Notes: generated by a model from the letters alone, not told the origin. Positions 46,712-56,585 are shown, counted from the stretch's first letter. The stretch is 64,000 nucleotides of DNA from Linum tenue (GCA_946122785.1 CAMGYJ010000002.1:26634492-26698491); one strand, 5' to 3'. Translations and numbers: made by a program.

Positions 46712-48445
46712 ATGACGCATGATGAGAGACTGCATCAAGATTTGGGTGAAATCATGAAATTGTTGAAAGCCACACAAGAGAAGCTGGTGGTGTGTCAAAC
46801 ACAAGTCAATGACTTTCAGAAGTCCATGCGTGATAGAGTGGAGCAATTGTCAGTTCGACTGACAGATATGACTGGGATGATGCATGACGGGTTTGAGAGG
46901 CTAGAAGGTGCTATCAAAGATATAAGTGCAGAACGAATGGAGAATGGCGGAAGAGATGGTAAAGGAAAGAAATTTGACTTTGGTAAAGAGGAGGAAGACC
47001 ATGATGACTCTGAAAATTGCTACCAGAGCATAGACGATTTATTGAAAGAGCACATTTTAAAGGTATCCAAGCATATTCATATGTGATTGAAGATATTAGT
47101 ATTACTATCATTAGTGCTAATTTGTTTTGTTTATATGTTTGACAGAGTGAAACAACAAATGGCAGCAAGGGTTCCTCTCCTATGTACAAGAGACCGCGAT
47201 ATGAAAGTGACTCCTACACCACTCCACAGAAGGATCAATTTGTAACAAAAGGATTATTTAGTGCTGATAGCGATGAAGATGAATCTAAGAGTCCTTTTGA
47301 AAAGCACAGGGTAAGTTTACGTTACATATTCATCTATAATGTGTGTTTGTGTTCATATGTTACTTTAATTTTAACTATGATTTGTAGGTCATGAAGTTGG
47401 AGGGTCTAGAAGGATTCACCAAAAATCTTCAAAATCCAGTTGAAGACTTGTATTATGTTGTTACTAAAGAGAAGGCTGGGGACATGAATTGGGACAAGTA
47501 AGACGTTTTTTAGTACGTTTGGTCGGCCGTTTAGGTCATAAGGTCGACCGTTTGTCCAATAAGGTCGACCGTGAATGTGAACAGGTCGACCTGTACGTTG
47601 CAAATCACAATTGACATTTCTGTTATTTTGATTTTTGCAGTTTGACCGTTGTGGACTTTTTTTTCTGAAAACGTGCAACGACATTACTTGAGTTCGGTCA
47701 TTAGCGAGAATAGCTGGGTTTGCTCATCAGTAAGTACTATACTACTACGACTTTCGTATGAATTTTGCACTATTTATGTTACGATTTACGATGATTTTGT
47801 GTTTGATTGTTGGATGGTAGGTAGTGGATTTGTGTACAAGGACACTAACAATGTCTGAAAAACATGATGTGAAAGAGCCAAATGTGTGGTATTTGCCAAA
47901 TATGTTTTCGGTAAGAGCCGTAATGTCAAATTATTTGTCATAACCTAGTTATTTATATTGTACCATGTCAATTCATCGCAATTAAAACATGGTGCAGAAA
48001 ATGGTACGCGCTAACATGAAGACCAGACAAATTTGTAACAAGTTGATGAATGATGGCGTGGTGTTTATGCCGAATGTTAGTGCATGCCAGAAGGTTAGTC
48101 TAGTCAATGTCCCTATATCATTAAATTTCGAAAGTGCATTTGTTTGTATTCGCTGTTTATAGCATATAGTGAGTGTTTGGATCCAAGGATCTGGATAGAG
48201 TGGTGAGTATATCGTCAAACAAATAACTTGTTTAATTTACACTTTTTTTTAGTTGTAACGAAGTCTTACATGGCATAATGCAGATAGATGAAGAACACAA
48301 ATTACCGGCTCGAAAGGAGATTCTATGGTATCTGGCTACACATTTTGAAAACCGTGCACGAAAAAATCTTTTCAAGCATGTAGTAGATGAATACATGGAA
48401 CGAGGCAAAGAGAGACAGAGTTCAAACAACAAAGCAAAGAAATGA
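46712..48445 (+). pseudogene. MULE gene unit 1: multi-exon protein of unknown function
   Basis: Exons 46712-47062, 47146-47310 and 47388-47497 join cleanly with GT-AG introns. The product begins with a coiled coil (QEKLVVCQTQVNDFQ, DMTGMMHDGFERLEGAIKD), then an acidic/Lys-rich linker, then SKGSSPMYKRPRYESDSYTT. The next exon (from 47641) is thrown out of frame by an 8-T run at 47656-47663. Beyond it, conserved-looking pieces follow: WVCSS, then KEPNVWYLPNMFS, then KMVRANMKTRQICNKLMNDG, then LPARKEILWYLATHFENRARKN near the TGA at 48443-48445. The layout is reminiscent of Ulp1/C48-like proteins carried by some plant MULEs, but I see no catalytic His/Asp/Cys, so the family is unassigned. Confidence 0.55.
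47521..47591 (+). repeat. GGTCGACC array 2: four copies at exact 21-bp steps
   Basis: Copies start at 47521 (as GGTCGGCC), 47542, 47563 and 47584, each exactly 21 bases apart. They lie inside the intron between exons 3 and 4 of gene unit 1. Confidence 0.95.
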
Positions 48446-48599
48446 AGTCGTTAAGTTACAATGTTGCATTATTTGGACAATACATTGAATTTGTATTTGC
48501 GAGATCGTTTCATTTTTTATTTTGAAAGTTTATCGTTTATTAGATTTATTATACAATTATGGATGTCACTGAATTTACGATTTCAATCGTCTAGAACAA

Positions 48600-48880
48600 G
48601 TCGTCGACCACATACTCAAAGCGGGCAAACCCAAAGGCAGAGCACATGTCGACCTCGTGACGCTTAAGGTCGACATATGATACCGTAGCAAAGTCAAAAA
48701 CCATGTGGAATAAGGATGGAATCTCGTCTGTTTGGCCTTAATAAAATACGGTCGACCATTCGTGTCGAGAGGTCGACCTGTTTCACATTTATAAACAACG
48801 GTCGACCATTTGTGTAAAGAGGTCGACCTGTTTCACATTTACCCAAGACGGTCGACCATTTGTGCAAAGCGGTCGACCGT
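48600..48880 (+). repeat. GGTCGACC array 3: paired sites
   Basis: After three looser copies, pairs start at 48750/48771, 48800/48821 and 48850/48871. Each pair is 21 bases apart and the pairs repeat every 50 bases. The array lies upstream of the transposase promoter. Confidence 0.95.
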
Positions 48881-48985
48881 AATGATTCATGTCCTTGTAC
48901 AATTAGGATTTTGTGTACTTGTCCTTGTCGAATTATGATTTTATATATCTTTCACCAATTGGATAAGGAATTCGTCTACATTATC

Positions 48986-48994
48986 TATAAATAG
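48986..48994 (+). promoter_or_regulatory. TATA box, MULE transposase gene
   Basis: TATAAATAG in 'ttatctataaatagatg'. A noncoding exon runs to AAG|GTATGT at 49146, and a leader intron (49147-49394) ends TTGCAG one base before the ATG at 49396. Confidence 0.65.
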
Positions 48995-49119
48995 ATGAGA
49001 GTGTTAAGAATTTATTCGTACTTCGATTTATGCAATTTGTTGGAGTGAAGTTGTAATCTCATCGCTCTTATTGTGATCGGGTGTTGGTGGCGGTTTATTT
49101 TTATTCTGGTAGACCGTAA

Positions 49120-49340
49120 CAATAAGTGGTCGACCTCTTTGCTAAGGTATGTCTCGTATGTGTTTGTTAATGGTTGTATGTGGTTAAATTTTTCCTTAAT
49201 TAGGTCGACCACCCCCACCATCCGGTCGACCTTATTTGTGTAATTATATGATTAGGTCGACCTTACAGTAAATTCAGGTCGACCTCATCTTTGTTATTTA
49301 GTAATAAGGTCGACCGTACAGTTCATTCAGGTCGACCTGA
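49120..49340 (+). repeat. GGTCGACC array 4 in transposase leader
   Basis: Pairs at 49203/49224, 49255/49277 and 49308/49330 are spaced 21-22 bases and lie inside the leader intron. Single copies sit near 49108 (degenerate) and 49128. Confidence 0.95.
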
Positions 49341-49395
49341 CGAGAGCTAATTGTGTATGTTTTTTACATTAAATTCGTATTCCGATCGTTGCAGG

Positions 49396-51647
49396 ATGGA
49401 TAACAGAGATGCTACAGATGATAGAGATGATGATGAGGTTAACTTCGATGAGGAACCTAAGGATGCTCGAGAAGGAGCTATGGATAATTCAGATGATACA
49501 GATAGTACGGATGATGAAGTGGTTGGGGATGATAATGAAACCGAGGGTGCTGAAGAAGAATTTATGGATGATGAAGAAGCTACGGAATATGAACAACAAA
49601 TTCCTTCCATGGAGTTCCAAACATTAGAAGATGCAGAGAAATTTTACGATTCCTATGCTAAAGCGAAAGGATTTAGCGTTCCACGTAGAGATATTCGGAG
49701 GAGTCGTCGAGGAGAAGCAATTGGGAGGACAATGGTATGTTCGAGAGAGGGGACTAGAGAGAAGATGCATATAGATAAAGAAGGTCGGACTCGACAACAT
49801 CGTAAGATGACAAGACATTCTTGCAAGGCATCGTATACTGTACGCTTTGATCGGAATAAGAAAATGTGGGTTGTTTCTAAGTTTGAGAGGAAGCACTCAC
49901 ATCGTTGATGCAATGAAGAAGAAACTCAATTCCTTCGGTCTCATTGAATGTGAGTGAAGGAGACAAGGCTCTGGCGATAGGGATGCGACAGTCAGGAATA
50001 AAACAACGCAACATTGTTCAGTTCATGAAGAATAAAGTTGGAGGATATGAGAATCTGGGGTACACTCCAAAGGATTTGGACAATGCTGTTCAGCAATCCC
50101 GGACAGTTGACGACGATCTAATAGGAGATGTTAACCGAACATTGTGTTACTTGCAAAGTAAACATACCTCTGATGCGGACAGCTTCTTCAAGTACACAAC
50201 CAACGATGAAGGCGAATTAGGCAATCTCTTCTGGTCGGACTCCATATCTAGAGCAGATTACCATTTTTTTGGGGATGTCTTGGCATTCGATGCATGCTAC
50301 AAGCGCAACAAGTACAATCGACCATTTGTTATGATGGTTGGTGTAAATCACCACCACCGTAACATCATATATGGTTTTGCCCAGTTGGATAACGAGACAA
50401 TCCCCAACTATGTTTGGTTGTTGAATACTTTTCTGGAGTGTATGAACTCTAAGATGCCAACTTCAGTGATTACAGACGAAGACAAGTCTATGCGTGGTGC
50501 CATTGCTACTGTTCTAGTTGGAGTGCCTCACCGTCTGTGTATTTGGCATATTGAGACAAATGCGACAACGGTCGTTCATAATAAGGAGTTCGTTAGCACA
50601 TTCACTTACTTGGCGAAAGCACGTATATCGATTGAGGAGTTTGAGAGCCGTTGAGAGCATTTGATTAGTGATCATGGTTTGTCTGCAAATAAGTGGTTGC
50701 AGGATTTGTACGCTGACAAATTACTGTGGGCAGAGGCATACTTGAAGGATATTTATTTCGGTGGACTCCAATCAACCTCGCGATGTGAGTCATGTAACCA
50801 TTGGATAAATGGGTATGTGGGAACTCAATACAGCTTGCAACGTTTTGTTCAGGGCATTGATGAAGCACTGGAGGGGATGCGTTTCACGGAGGTACAGGAT
50901 GATTATACTTCTAGGCACACGAGGTTGGTCTGCAAGCATGCCCTTCGCACTTGGGAAATGCAAGCTGAAAGTATCTACACACATCGTACATTTGCTATCT
51001 TCAAGTCTGAACTAGAGAATGAAACTTCTTATGTAAATGAATCAGATGGGACAGAGACATTCATTCTGAAGAACTACATGAACCCAGATCGGATAAGTCG
51101 GTTAACATTTACTACGTCCAATCAAGATCTAAAATGCGAGTGTGCATTATTTGAATCTAAGGGGTTTCCATGCAGACATATGCTTACAGTAATAAAAAAT
51201 ATGGGATACACCGCACTACCCTCCTCGTGGTTCAAGCTTCGATGGACCCAAAATGCGAAGACACTAAATCGTCATCCTGTAGTTGGAGGTCATGTGGGAG
51301 AGAAAGTTGGTCGACTGATAAGACATGGAGGATTGGCTCTAAAGTGTAAGCGTTTGTGTGACATCGCGTGTGGTAGTGAATCTGCTTTTAATAATATCTC
51401 TAAGACGTTGGACGACCTTACTCAATGGGCAATTGAGTTCGCGAGGGAGAGAACGGACAACACCACACCGGCAAACCCTCCAGCACCCCTTCGAAGTGTG
51501 AAAGATCCAAAAATTGGGAAGACCAAGGAGACATTCAAGTAAGCACGAACTGCATCGGGCAAAAGTTTAAGAAAGTGTTCGAAATGTAGGAAATATGGTC
51601 ATTTTCGCCCTAAGTGCCCGAAACAAAGTCCCACAAAAGGATCTTAA
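49396..51647 (+). pseudogene. FAR1-domain MULE transposase, broken in this copy
   Basis: Starts at the ATG at 49396 with an acidic N-terminus (DDEATEYEQQ). The FAR1 zinc-finger DNA-binding domain follows (FYDSYAKAKGFSVPRRDIRR to FERKHSH). The MULE catalytic core shows VLAFDACYKRNKYNRP, VITDEDKSMRGA and HRLCIWHIE. The SWIM zinc finger is CECALFESKGFPCRHM (about 51139-51186), and a zinc knuckle CSKCRKYGHFRPKCP lies near the end (about 51577-51621). Breaks are a TGA at 49906-49908, a frame change near 49945, a TGA at 50652-50654, and a TAA at 51540-51542 before the zinc knuckle. The final stop is 51645-51647. The domain order matches FAR1/Jittery-type MULE transposases. Confidence 0.9.
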
Positions 51648-51776
51648 ATTTCTTCTATTGTTTTTTAGGAGTTTATTTATTTTTTTATAACTTTGATTGC
51701 ATTGTATTTTCTTCGAATTATCTTAATAATTTATGAGTTAATTGATTGTTGGTTGAAATAAACAAAAGCAATAAAA

Positions 51777-51870
51777 CGGTCGACCTCATACAAATAACGG
51801 TCGACCTGACCATAAACGGTCGGCCGAACAAGTTACTGAGGTCGACCGCGTATTTAATTCGTCCGACCAA
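51777..51870 (+). repeat. GGTCGACC array 5
   Basis: Four to five copies (51779, 51801, 51818 as GGTCGGCC, 51840, and a degenerate copy near 51862). They lie downstream of the transposase and directly upstream of the promoter of gene unit 3. Confidence 0.9.
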
Positions 51871-51913
51871 ACCGGTTTGTTTGCAACATCCACCCAAACC
51901 TCCCCCAATCCTC

Positions 51914-51921
51914 TATTTAAG
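51914..51921 (+). promoter_or_regulatory. TATA-like box, MULE gene unit 3
   Basis: TATTTAAG in 'cctctatttaagaaacc'. A C- and T-rich leader exon runs to AAG|GTATAG at 52095. A 1.69-kb leader intron (52096-53785) ends CGCAG one base before the ATG at 53787. Confidence 0.55.
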
Positions 51922-52169
51922 AAACCCTCCCCCACTCATTCTACACCACAATCAGAACCCTATCCCACCACATCCACTCATTCTTCCTCTCCTTTCCCTT
52001 CTTCATCTTCTTCTCCAATTTCCAAAATCTCCATTTTCCAAAAACTCAAAGAACCTCCATTTCATTTCATCCTCATCACTTAGAAGAAGAACAAGGTATA
52101 GCTTTCAATCTTCTTTTCATTTGATTCGATTTTTGTCTTCTTCTTTGGTAGATTAGATTGTTTTGAAAA

Positions 52170-52745
52170 AAATCTAAAGATGGAAAAGAGGGATTTTCCC
52201 TTCTGTTCGTCAGATGCGGTCGACCTGTTCATCATCGTGGTCGACCACAACTGGCTTTCAATCGATTTTTTCCCCTGTTTTATGGACTGAGGTCGACCTA
52301 TGATGATATTGAGGTCGACCTGTGAAGTTTTGCTACGATTTTTTGGGTTTTTATTTAGATCTATAGCTTGAAAAGAGGGATTTATCCTTCTGTTCGTCAG
52401 ATGCGGTCGACCTTTTCATCTTCGTGGTCGACTGCATCTGGCTTTCAATCGATTTTTTCTTTTGTTGTATAGACTGAGGTCGACCTGTGATGATATTGAG
52501 GTCGACCTGTGACGTTTTGTTACGAGTATTTGGGTTTTTATTTAGATCTATAGCTTCAAAAGAGGGATTTACCCTTTTGTTCGTCAGATGCGGTCGACCT
52601 TTCCATCTTCGTGGTCGACCGCATCTGGCTTTCAATCGATTTATTCCTTTTTTATAGACTGAAGTCGACCTGTGATGATATTGAGGTCGACCTGTGACGT
52701 TTTGCTACGAGTATATGGGTTTTTATTTAGATCTATAGCTTCAAA
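52170..52745 (+). repeat. Tandem repeat A: three ~187-bp units with GGTCGACC
   Basis: Each unit runs 'agatgcGGTCGACCt..ttc..cGTGGTCGAC', 'tggctttcaatcgatt', 'gactgaGGTCGACCt.tgatgatattgaGGTCGACCtgtga' and 'tttttatttagatctatag'. The phrase 'cagatgcggtcgacct' starts near 52211, 52398 and 52586. Each unit carries two pairs of the palindrome. Confidence 0.95.
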
Positions 52746-53310
52746 AGCATTTGGGCCATTTCAGACTCGTTTCAATTTAGCCGAGGTCAACCTATGATGC
52801 TTCTGAGGTCGACCTATGAAGGCAAAAGTTCGAGTTGTGCCATTGTCTTAGGAATTATTTGTGTGAAACTAACTCTGGTCGACCTCTTCTAATTATGAGG
52901 TCGACTGGATCTGTTTTACAGTCAATAGCAAAAGCATTGGGGCCATTTCAGACTCGTTTCAATTTATCCGAGGTCGACCTATGATGCTTCTGAGGTCGAC
53001 CTATGAAGGCAAAAGTTTGAGTTGTGCCATTGTCTTAAGAATTATTTGTGCGAAACTAACTATTGTCAACCTCTTCTATTTATGAGGTCGACCGGATCTG
53101 TTTTACACTCAATAGCAAAAGCATTTGGGCCATTTCAGACTCGTTTCAATTTAGCCGAGGTCGACCTATGATGCTTCTGAGGTCGACCTATGAAGGCAAA
53201 AGTTCGAGTTGTGCCATTACTTTACGAATTATTTGTGCGAAACTAACTCTGGTCGACCTCTTCTATTTATGAGGTCGACATGATCTGTTTTACACTCAAT
53301 AGCAAAAGCA
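52746..53310 (+). repeat. Tandem repeat B: three ~186-bp units with GGTCGACC
   Basis: Each unit runs 'agcatttgggccatttcagactc', 'cgaGGTCGACCtatgatgcttctgaGGTCGACCtatgaaggc', 'gttgtgccatt' and 'aactaactctGGTCGACCtcttct'. Units start near 52747, 52933 and 53119. The sequence differs from repeat A, but the period and two-pair layout are nearly the same. Degraded fragments continue to about 53735. Confidence 0.95.
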
Positions 53311-53786
53311 TTTGGGAGACCGCCCCGCATGTCCCGTTATTATGGATTTAAGAGAGTTTAGGTTTTAGGGTCTTCTTTGTTATATTGTTGTTGTTTGCTT
53401 GCCGGTGGGCGGCATAGTGTTGCAAAGGAGAACTCGGTGAAGGCAGCAGACGTTTGTGTCTTCAAGTGCATTCCAAGGTGGTCTAATGTCCTGCACTGCA
53501 CTCCTGCTGATAGTCACATTTGGTTTTCAATCGATTTAAATTTTCCGAGGTCGACCTATGCTTCTTCTGAGGTCGACCTATGAAAGCAATTTTGTACTTG
53601 AATTGTTACGGGTTTATGTCGACCCATTCTTGTTTTAAATTAACTGAGGTCGACCTATGCTTCTTCTGAGGTCGACCCATTCTCGTTTTAAATTAACTGA
53701 GGTCGACCGCTTTATGGAGTGGTCGACCACGTTTTGTTCATTTCGAAAATGTGACTAACTTGTATTCTTGCTTGTTTGATCGCAGG

Positions 53787-55019
53787 ATGTTTGGCGGCAA
53801 AAAGAAAAGAAAGGCACAAAAAGCTGCTGCCTCAAGTTCGGAATGGGAAGAGTTCAATCCCAATCTGTTCCAGACCAAGGAGCAAAGTGAGAACTATGAA
53901 GAGAAGAGAATGCACAACCGCAGGGTGGCTCCGGGAAGGCCATTGACGACGGATGCGTATTCTCATTTCGAGAATTACGGGTTTCTGGGACCCTTCATCG
54001 AGCAAGAGTGGCTGAAGGTGATATCTCTCAGTGTACCATACTACCCAAAACTAGTACAGTACTTCTACAACAACATCGTCTACGAGCGCAATGCAAATGG
54101 ATCCATTCACGCATTCAAATCCTATGTGAATGGGGTGGTGATGCGCATCAGCAAGAATGTGTTGGCGTAAGTACTAGAGGCTCCAAACGAGGGGAAGAGA
54201 ATCCATTCTTACGGTGCTTGGAATGAAACGCATTTCACGAGAGCCAAGCAAATCCAGACGGTATGTGGTCTTGATGAAGAGGAAGATGCTCAGGGTCGCA
54301 GTAGGACAACGAGTAACCACCTGACAGTTCAAGCCAGAGTTCTTCACCACATGCTTTCCTACAACATTCTGCCAAAGGGTGGACATCGGGAGACAATCAC
54401 CTAGTTTGACATGGAGCTCCTCACCAACCTACTGTTAAACGAGAAGGTGAACTTGCCATACTTGATCTTTAACCACATGTTTACTGCTGCAGAGAGTTCA
54501 AACAGGAATCTTCCCTATGGGATGATCCTCACTGTGCTATTTGAGCATTTTAATGTGAATTTAAGTGAAGAGGTGGGGTTAAGAATCACAAGACAGGAGT
54601 TCTATACTGTTTCATCTCTGAAAAAGATGGGCTTTGAGCTGCGTAATGGTGAGTATGTCAGAATAAACAATGCTCATGGTGGTGGTGATGATGATGATGA
54701 TGGTGATGAAGGAGCTCGAGACGAGCCAATGGCTGAGGGACAGAGTTCAACTCCACCGATCACCTTAGAGCATGTGTGGGAGCGCATGGATGGCATGTAT
54801 GAGTACATGGGCCAGATGTCCACCCAGATGACTGGCATGTACGACTACATGGGGCAAATGACCGCCCAGATGAGCACAATGCAGGTGACCGTGAATGAGA
54901 TGCGAGATGAGTGGCGATCTTTCAGCGGAAGATACATGCATCCCACCACATCCGAGCACCATCATGCTAGCACCACCAATGAAGAAAATGTGGATGAGGG
55001 AGAGAGGGGAGATGAGTAG
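53787..55019 (+). pseudogene. MULE gene unit 3: 'putative plant transposon protein' family
   Basis: One frame of 411 codons from the ATG at 53787 to the TAG at 55017-55019, broken by TAA (54168-54170) and TAG (54402-54404). The N-terminus is basic (MFGGKKKRKAQKAAA). The fold is that of the plant family named 'putative plant transposon protein' (Transposase_32): FENYGFLGPFIEQEWL, VPYYPKLVQYFYNNIV, FKSYVNGVVMRIS, VLHHMLSYNILPKGGH, then LLTNLLLNEKVNLPYLIFNHM. An acidic linker (GGGDDDDDGDEG) and a Met-rich repeat (MYEYMGQMSTQM, MYDYMGQMTAQM) end the protein. The family's function is unknown. Its presence as a third gene unit of a MULE is notable. Confidence 0.75.
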
Positions 55020-55309
55020 GAGCGCGGAGATTTTAGATTGTGTGTTTTTTTTGTTTAGTGGTCAAAACGATTGTTGCTGTTTATTCTGTTGTTTTTTTAG
55101 TTTGTTTTTATGTGTGAACAATTATGATTTCTGTTTTATTGTATTTCTTGTTAGTTTGTTTAGTTGTTATGCTATGAATTGATGAGTCCTTGTTATCATT
55201 ATTTATGACTATTTATGATGGTTTGAAACATAATTTATACGAGCAAAAGAACCACACAAATCGACATACATAAGCAAAAAAGACATGGGGCATAGGTTGA
55301 CTTTATTGT

Positions 55310-55680
55310 ATTCGGTCGACCTCGTACCGAATTAGGTCGACCTCGAAACCAACACTTGATCTTCATTTAACGTCAAATGATTGGACACATTGATAGAACA
55401 CTTATCTTTTATCTGGTCGACCTCTTTCCTTATCCGGTCGACCATTTTGTTAATGACTGCCATCAAGTGGTCGACCTATATACCTTAGGTGGTCGACCAT
55501 GTTGTTTCTGACGCCAACGAAATGGCCGACCGAGATTTTGTTCTGGTCGACCAAAGATAACAACTTAAACTAAGTGCGGTCGACCAGGTGGTCTTTGAGG
55601 TCGACCGCAATGCTTTCTCGTGCTGCCCAAATTAGTCAATTCGGACGACCGCATTCAGGAATAGGTCGACCGAAAAGTCC
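55310..55680 (+). repeat. GGTCGACC array 6, at the right end of the MULE
   Basis: About eleven exact or near copies (for example 55315, 55336, 55415, 55437, 55469, 55491, 55545, 55578, 55599 and 55662). Several pairs are 21-22 bases apart, continuing into the right terminal inverted repeat. Confidence 0.9.
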
Positions 55681-56137
55681 ATGTCACCGTGACATGCATG
55701 TCATAGTAGACATACCCTAAACAATATAATAGCCAAACCTTTTCGAAAACAATCTAATATCCAAATCATCAACTTTTCGTTCGTTTGACCATTAGTTGAC
55801 ACTTCAAAAAAGTTCGAAGTACGACGCTTCATCAATATCCATCGATATCTTCTCTGAAAAATCACCAACATTTCGTGGTTCCAAACCTGAGAAGTCCATG
55901 ACTCCACCATGATGGTATAGAATATCTAAATATTCAGTCATCTGCAAAGCCAAAACAAGAAAACAAAGTTGTATTGTGACAATTTCCCCTAAACAAAGCT
56001 TTTTTGAAGTGTCAACCAATGGTTAAACGGACGGAAAGTTGACGATTTGGATATTAGATTGTTTTCAAAAAGGTTTGGCTATTATATTGTTTAAAATGAA
56101 AGTTTTGGATATTAAATTGTATTTACCCTAGAAAATT

Positions 56138-56585
56138 CATAGGAACAAGTACTAAACAAATTAGGCTGATCCAGATATAGATTTGAGCTGGTATAGCCAG
56201 ATACGAACCAACTTTTTCTCTTTTTTTCCTTCTTGTTTTTAACCCACATTTGTGTGGATTTTTCTACCTTTTTGTGGTCTTGGATATTTTTTTTCTTTTT
56301 ATTTCGATTTGATAATAATATTGAGTCTCATCATCCATAAAAAAAACAAGTCTTGTCGACTTTTCCACTAACCACATGATATTCCGCTACCATAATCTTA
56401 GGTCGTCATAATGTTATTCCACTAGCCACATTGCATAGGTACAAACTCAACTTGAATAATAATGTTATGGTTCAAGTTTAGTTTGTATCGTAAAAAAATT
56501 TGGTTGGACAAAAGTATAAGTACAAATTGAAAATTTACCATAACATTAAAAATACAAGTTCAGTTTGTACAATATAGTTTTTTTT
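56138..56585. other. Gene-free DNA with a dispersed ~70-bp repeat
   Basis: AT-rich. The block 'ttgaa..ttaccataacattaaa..tacaagttcagtttgtac' near 56527-56575 recurs near 57610-57650, and a related form lies near 56450-56495. This is a decayed repeat of unknown type. Confidence 0.5.

Larger units (their letters stand above)
45683..55726 (+). mobile_element. 10,026-bp Mutator-like element with three gene units
   Basis: The body at 45692-55717 is flanked by the perfect 9-bp duplication TAAACAATA (45683-45691, 55718-55726). The uninterrupted arm of the host MITE confirms the pre-insertion sequence. Inverted repeats of about 55 bases (GGACTTTTCGGTCGACCTA...GCGGTCG.CCGAA.TGACTAATT) lie 11 bases inside the left end and 38 bases inside the right end. 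It encodes a FAR1/MULE transposase plus two further genes. It is filled with the palindrome GGTCGACC outside its exons. All three genes in this copy carry stops or frameshifts. Confidence 0.93.
45639..56137. mobile_element. Mutator-type MITE (about 450 bp) split by the 10-kb MULE
   Basis: The left part is 45648-45691 (GGGTAAATACAATTTAATAT...). The rest resumes at 55727 and ends ...ATTGTATTTACCC at 56128. The right arm, read inverted, reproduces the left arm across the point of interruption. TAGAAAATT flanks it at 45639-45647 and 56129-56137, a perfect 9-bp duplication. It is non-coding. Confidence 0.9.

Noticed and set aside
49396..49908. Host FAR1/FHY3 transcription-factor gene
   Set aside because: It lies inside MULE borders, continues into a MULE-SWIM-zinc-knuckle protein and is broken, so it is an element transposase, not a domesticated factor.
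52170..53740. CRISPR-like array (short repeats with spacers)
   Set aside because: The units are 8-bp palindromes within 186-bp tandem repeats in a plant transposon; repeat length, spacer pattern and host all exclude CRISPR.
54780..54890. Met/Tyr-rich repeat as a functional copper or prion-like domain
   Set aside because: It consists of only two short repeats in a protein already broken by stops; nothing beyond composition supports the idea.
45703..55680. SalI linkers (GTCGAC) from cloning or vector contamination
   Set aside because: Copies include many natural one-base variants, sit at biological spacing and lie within a transposon with precise target duplications.
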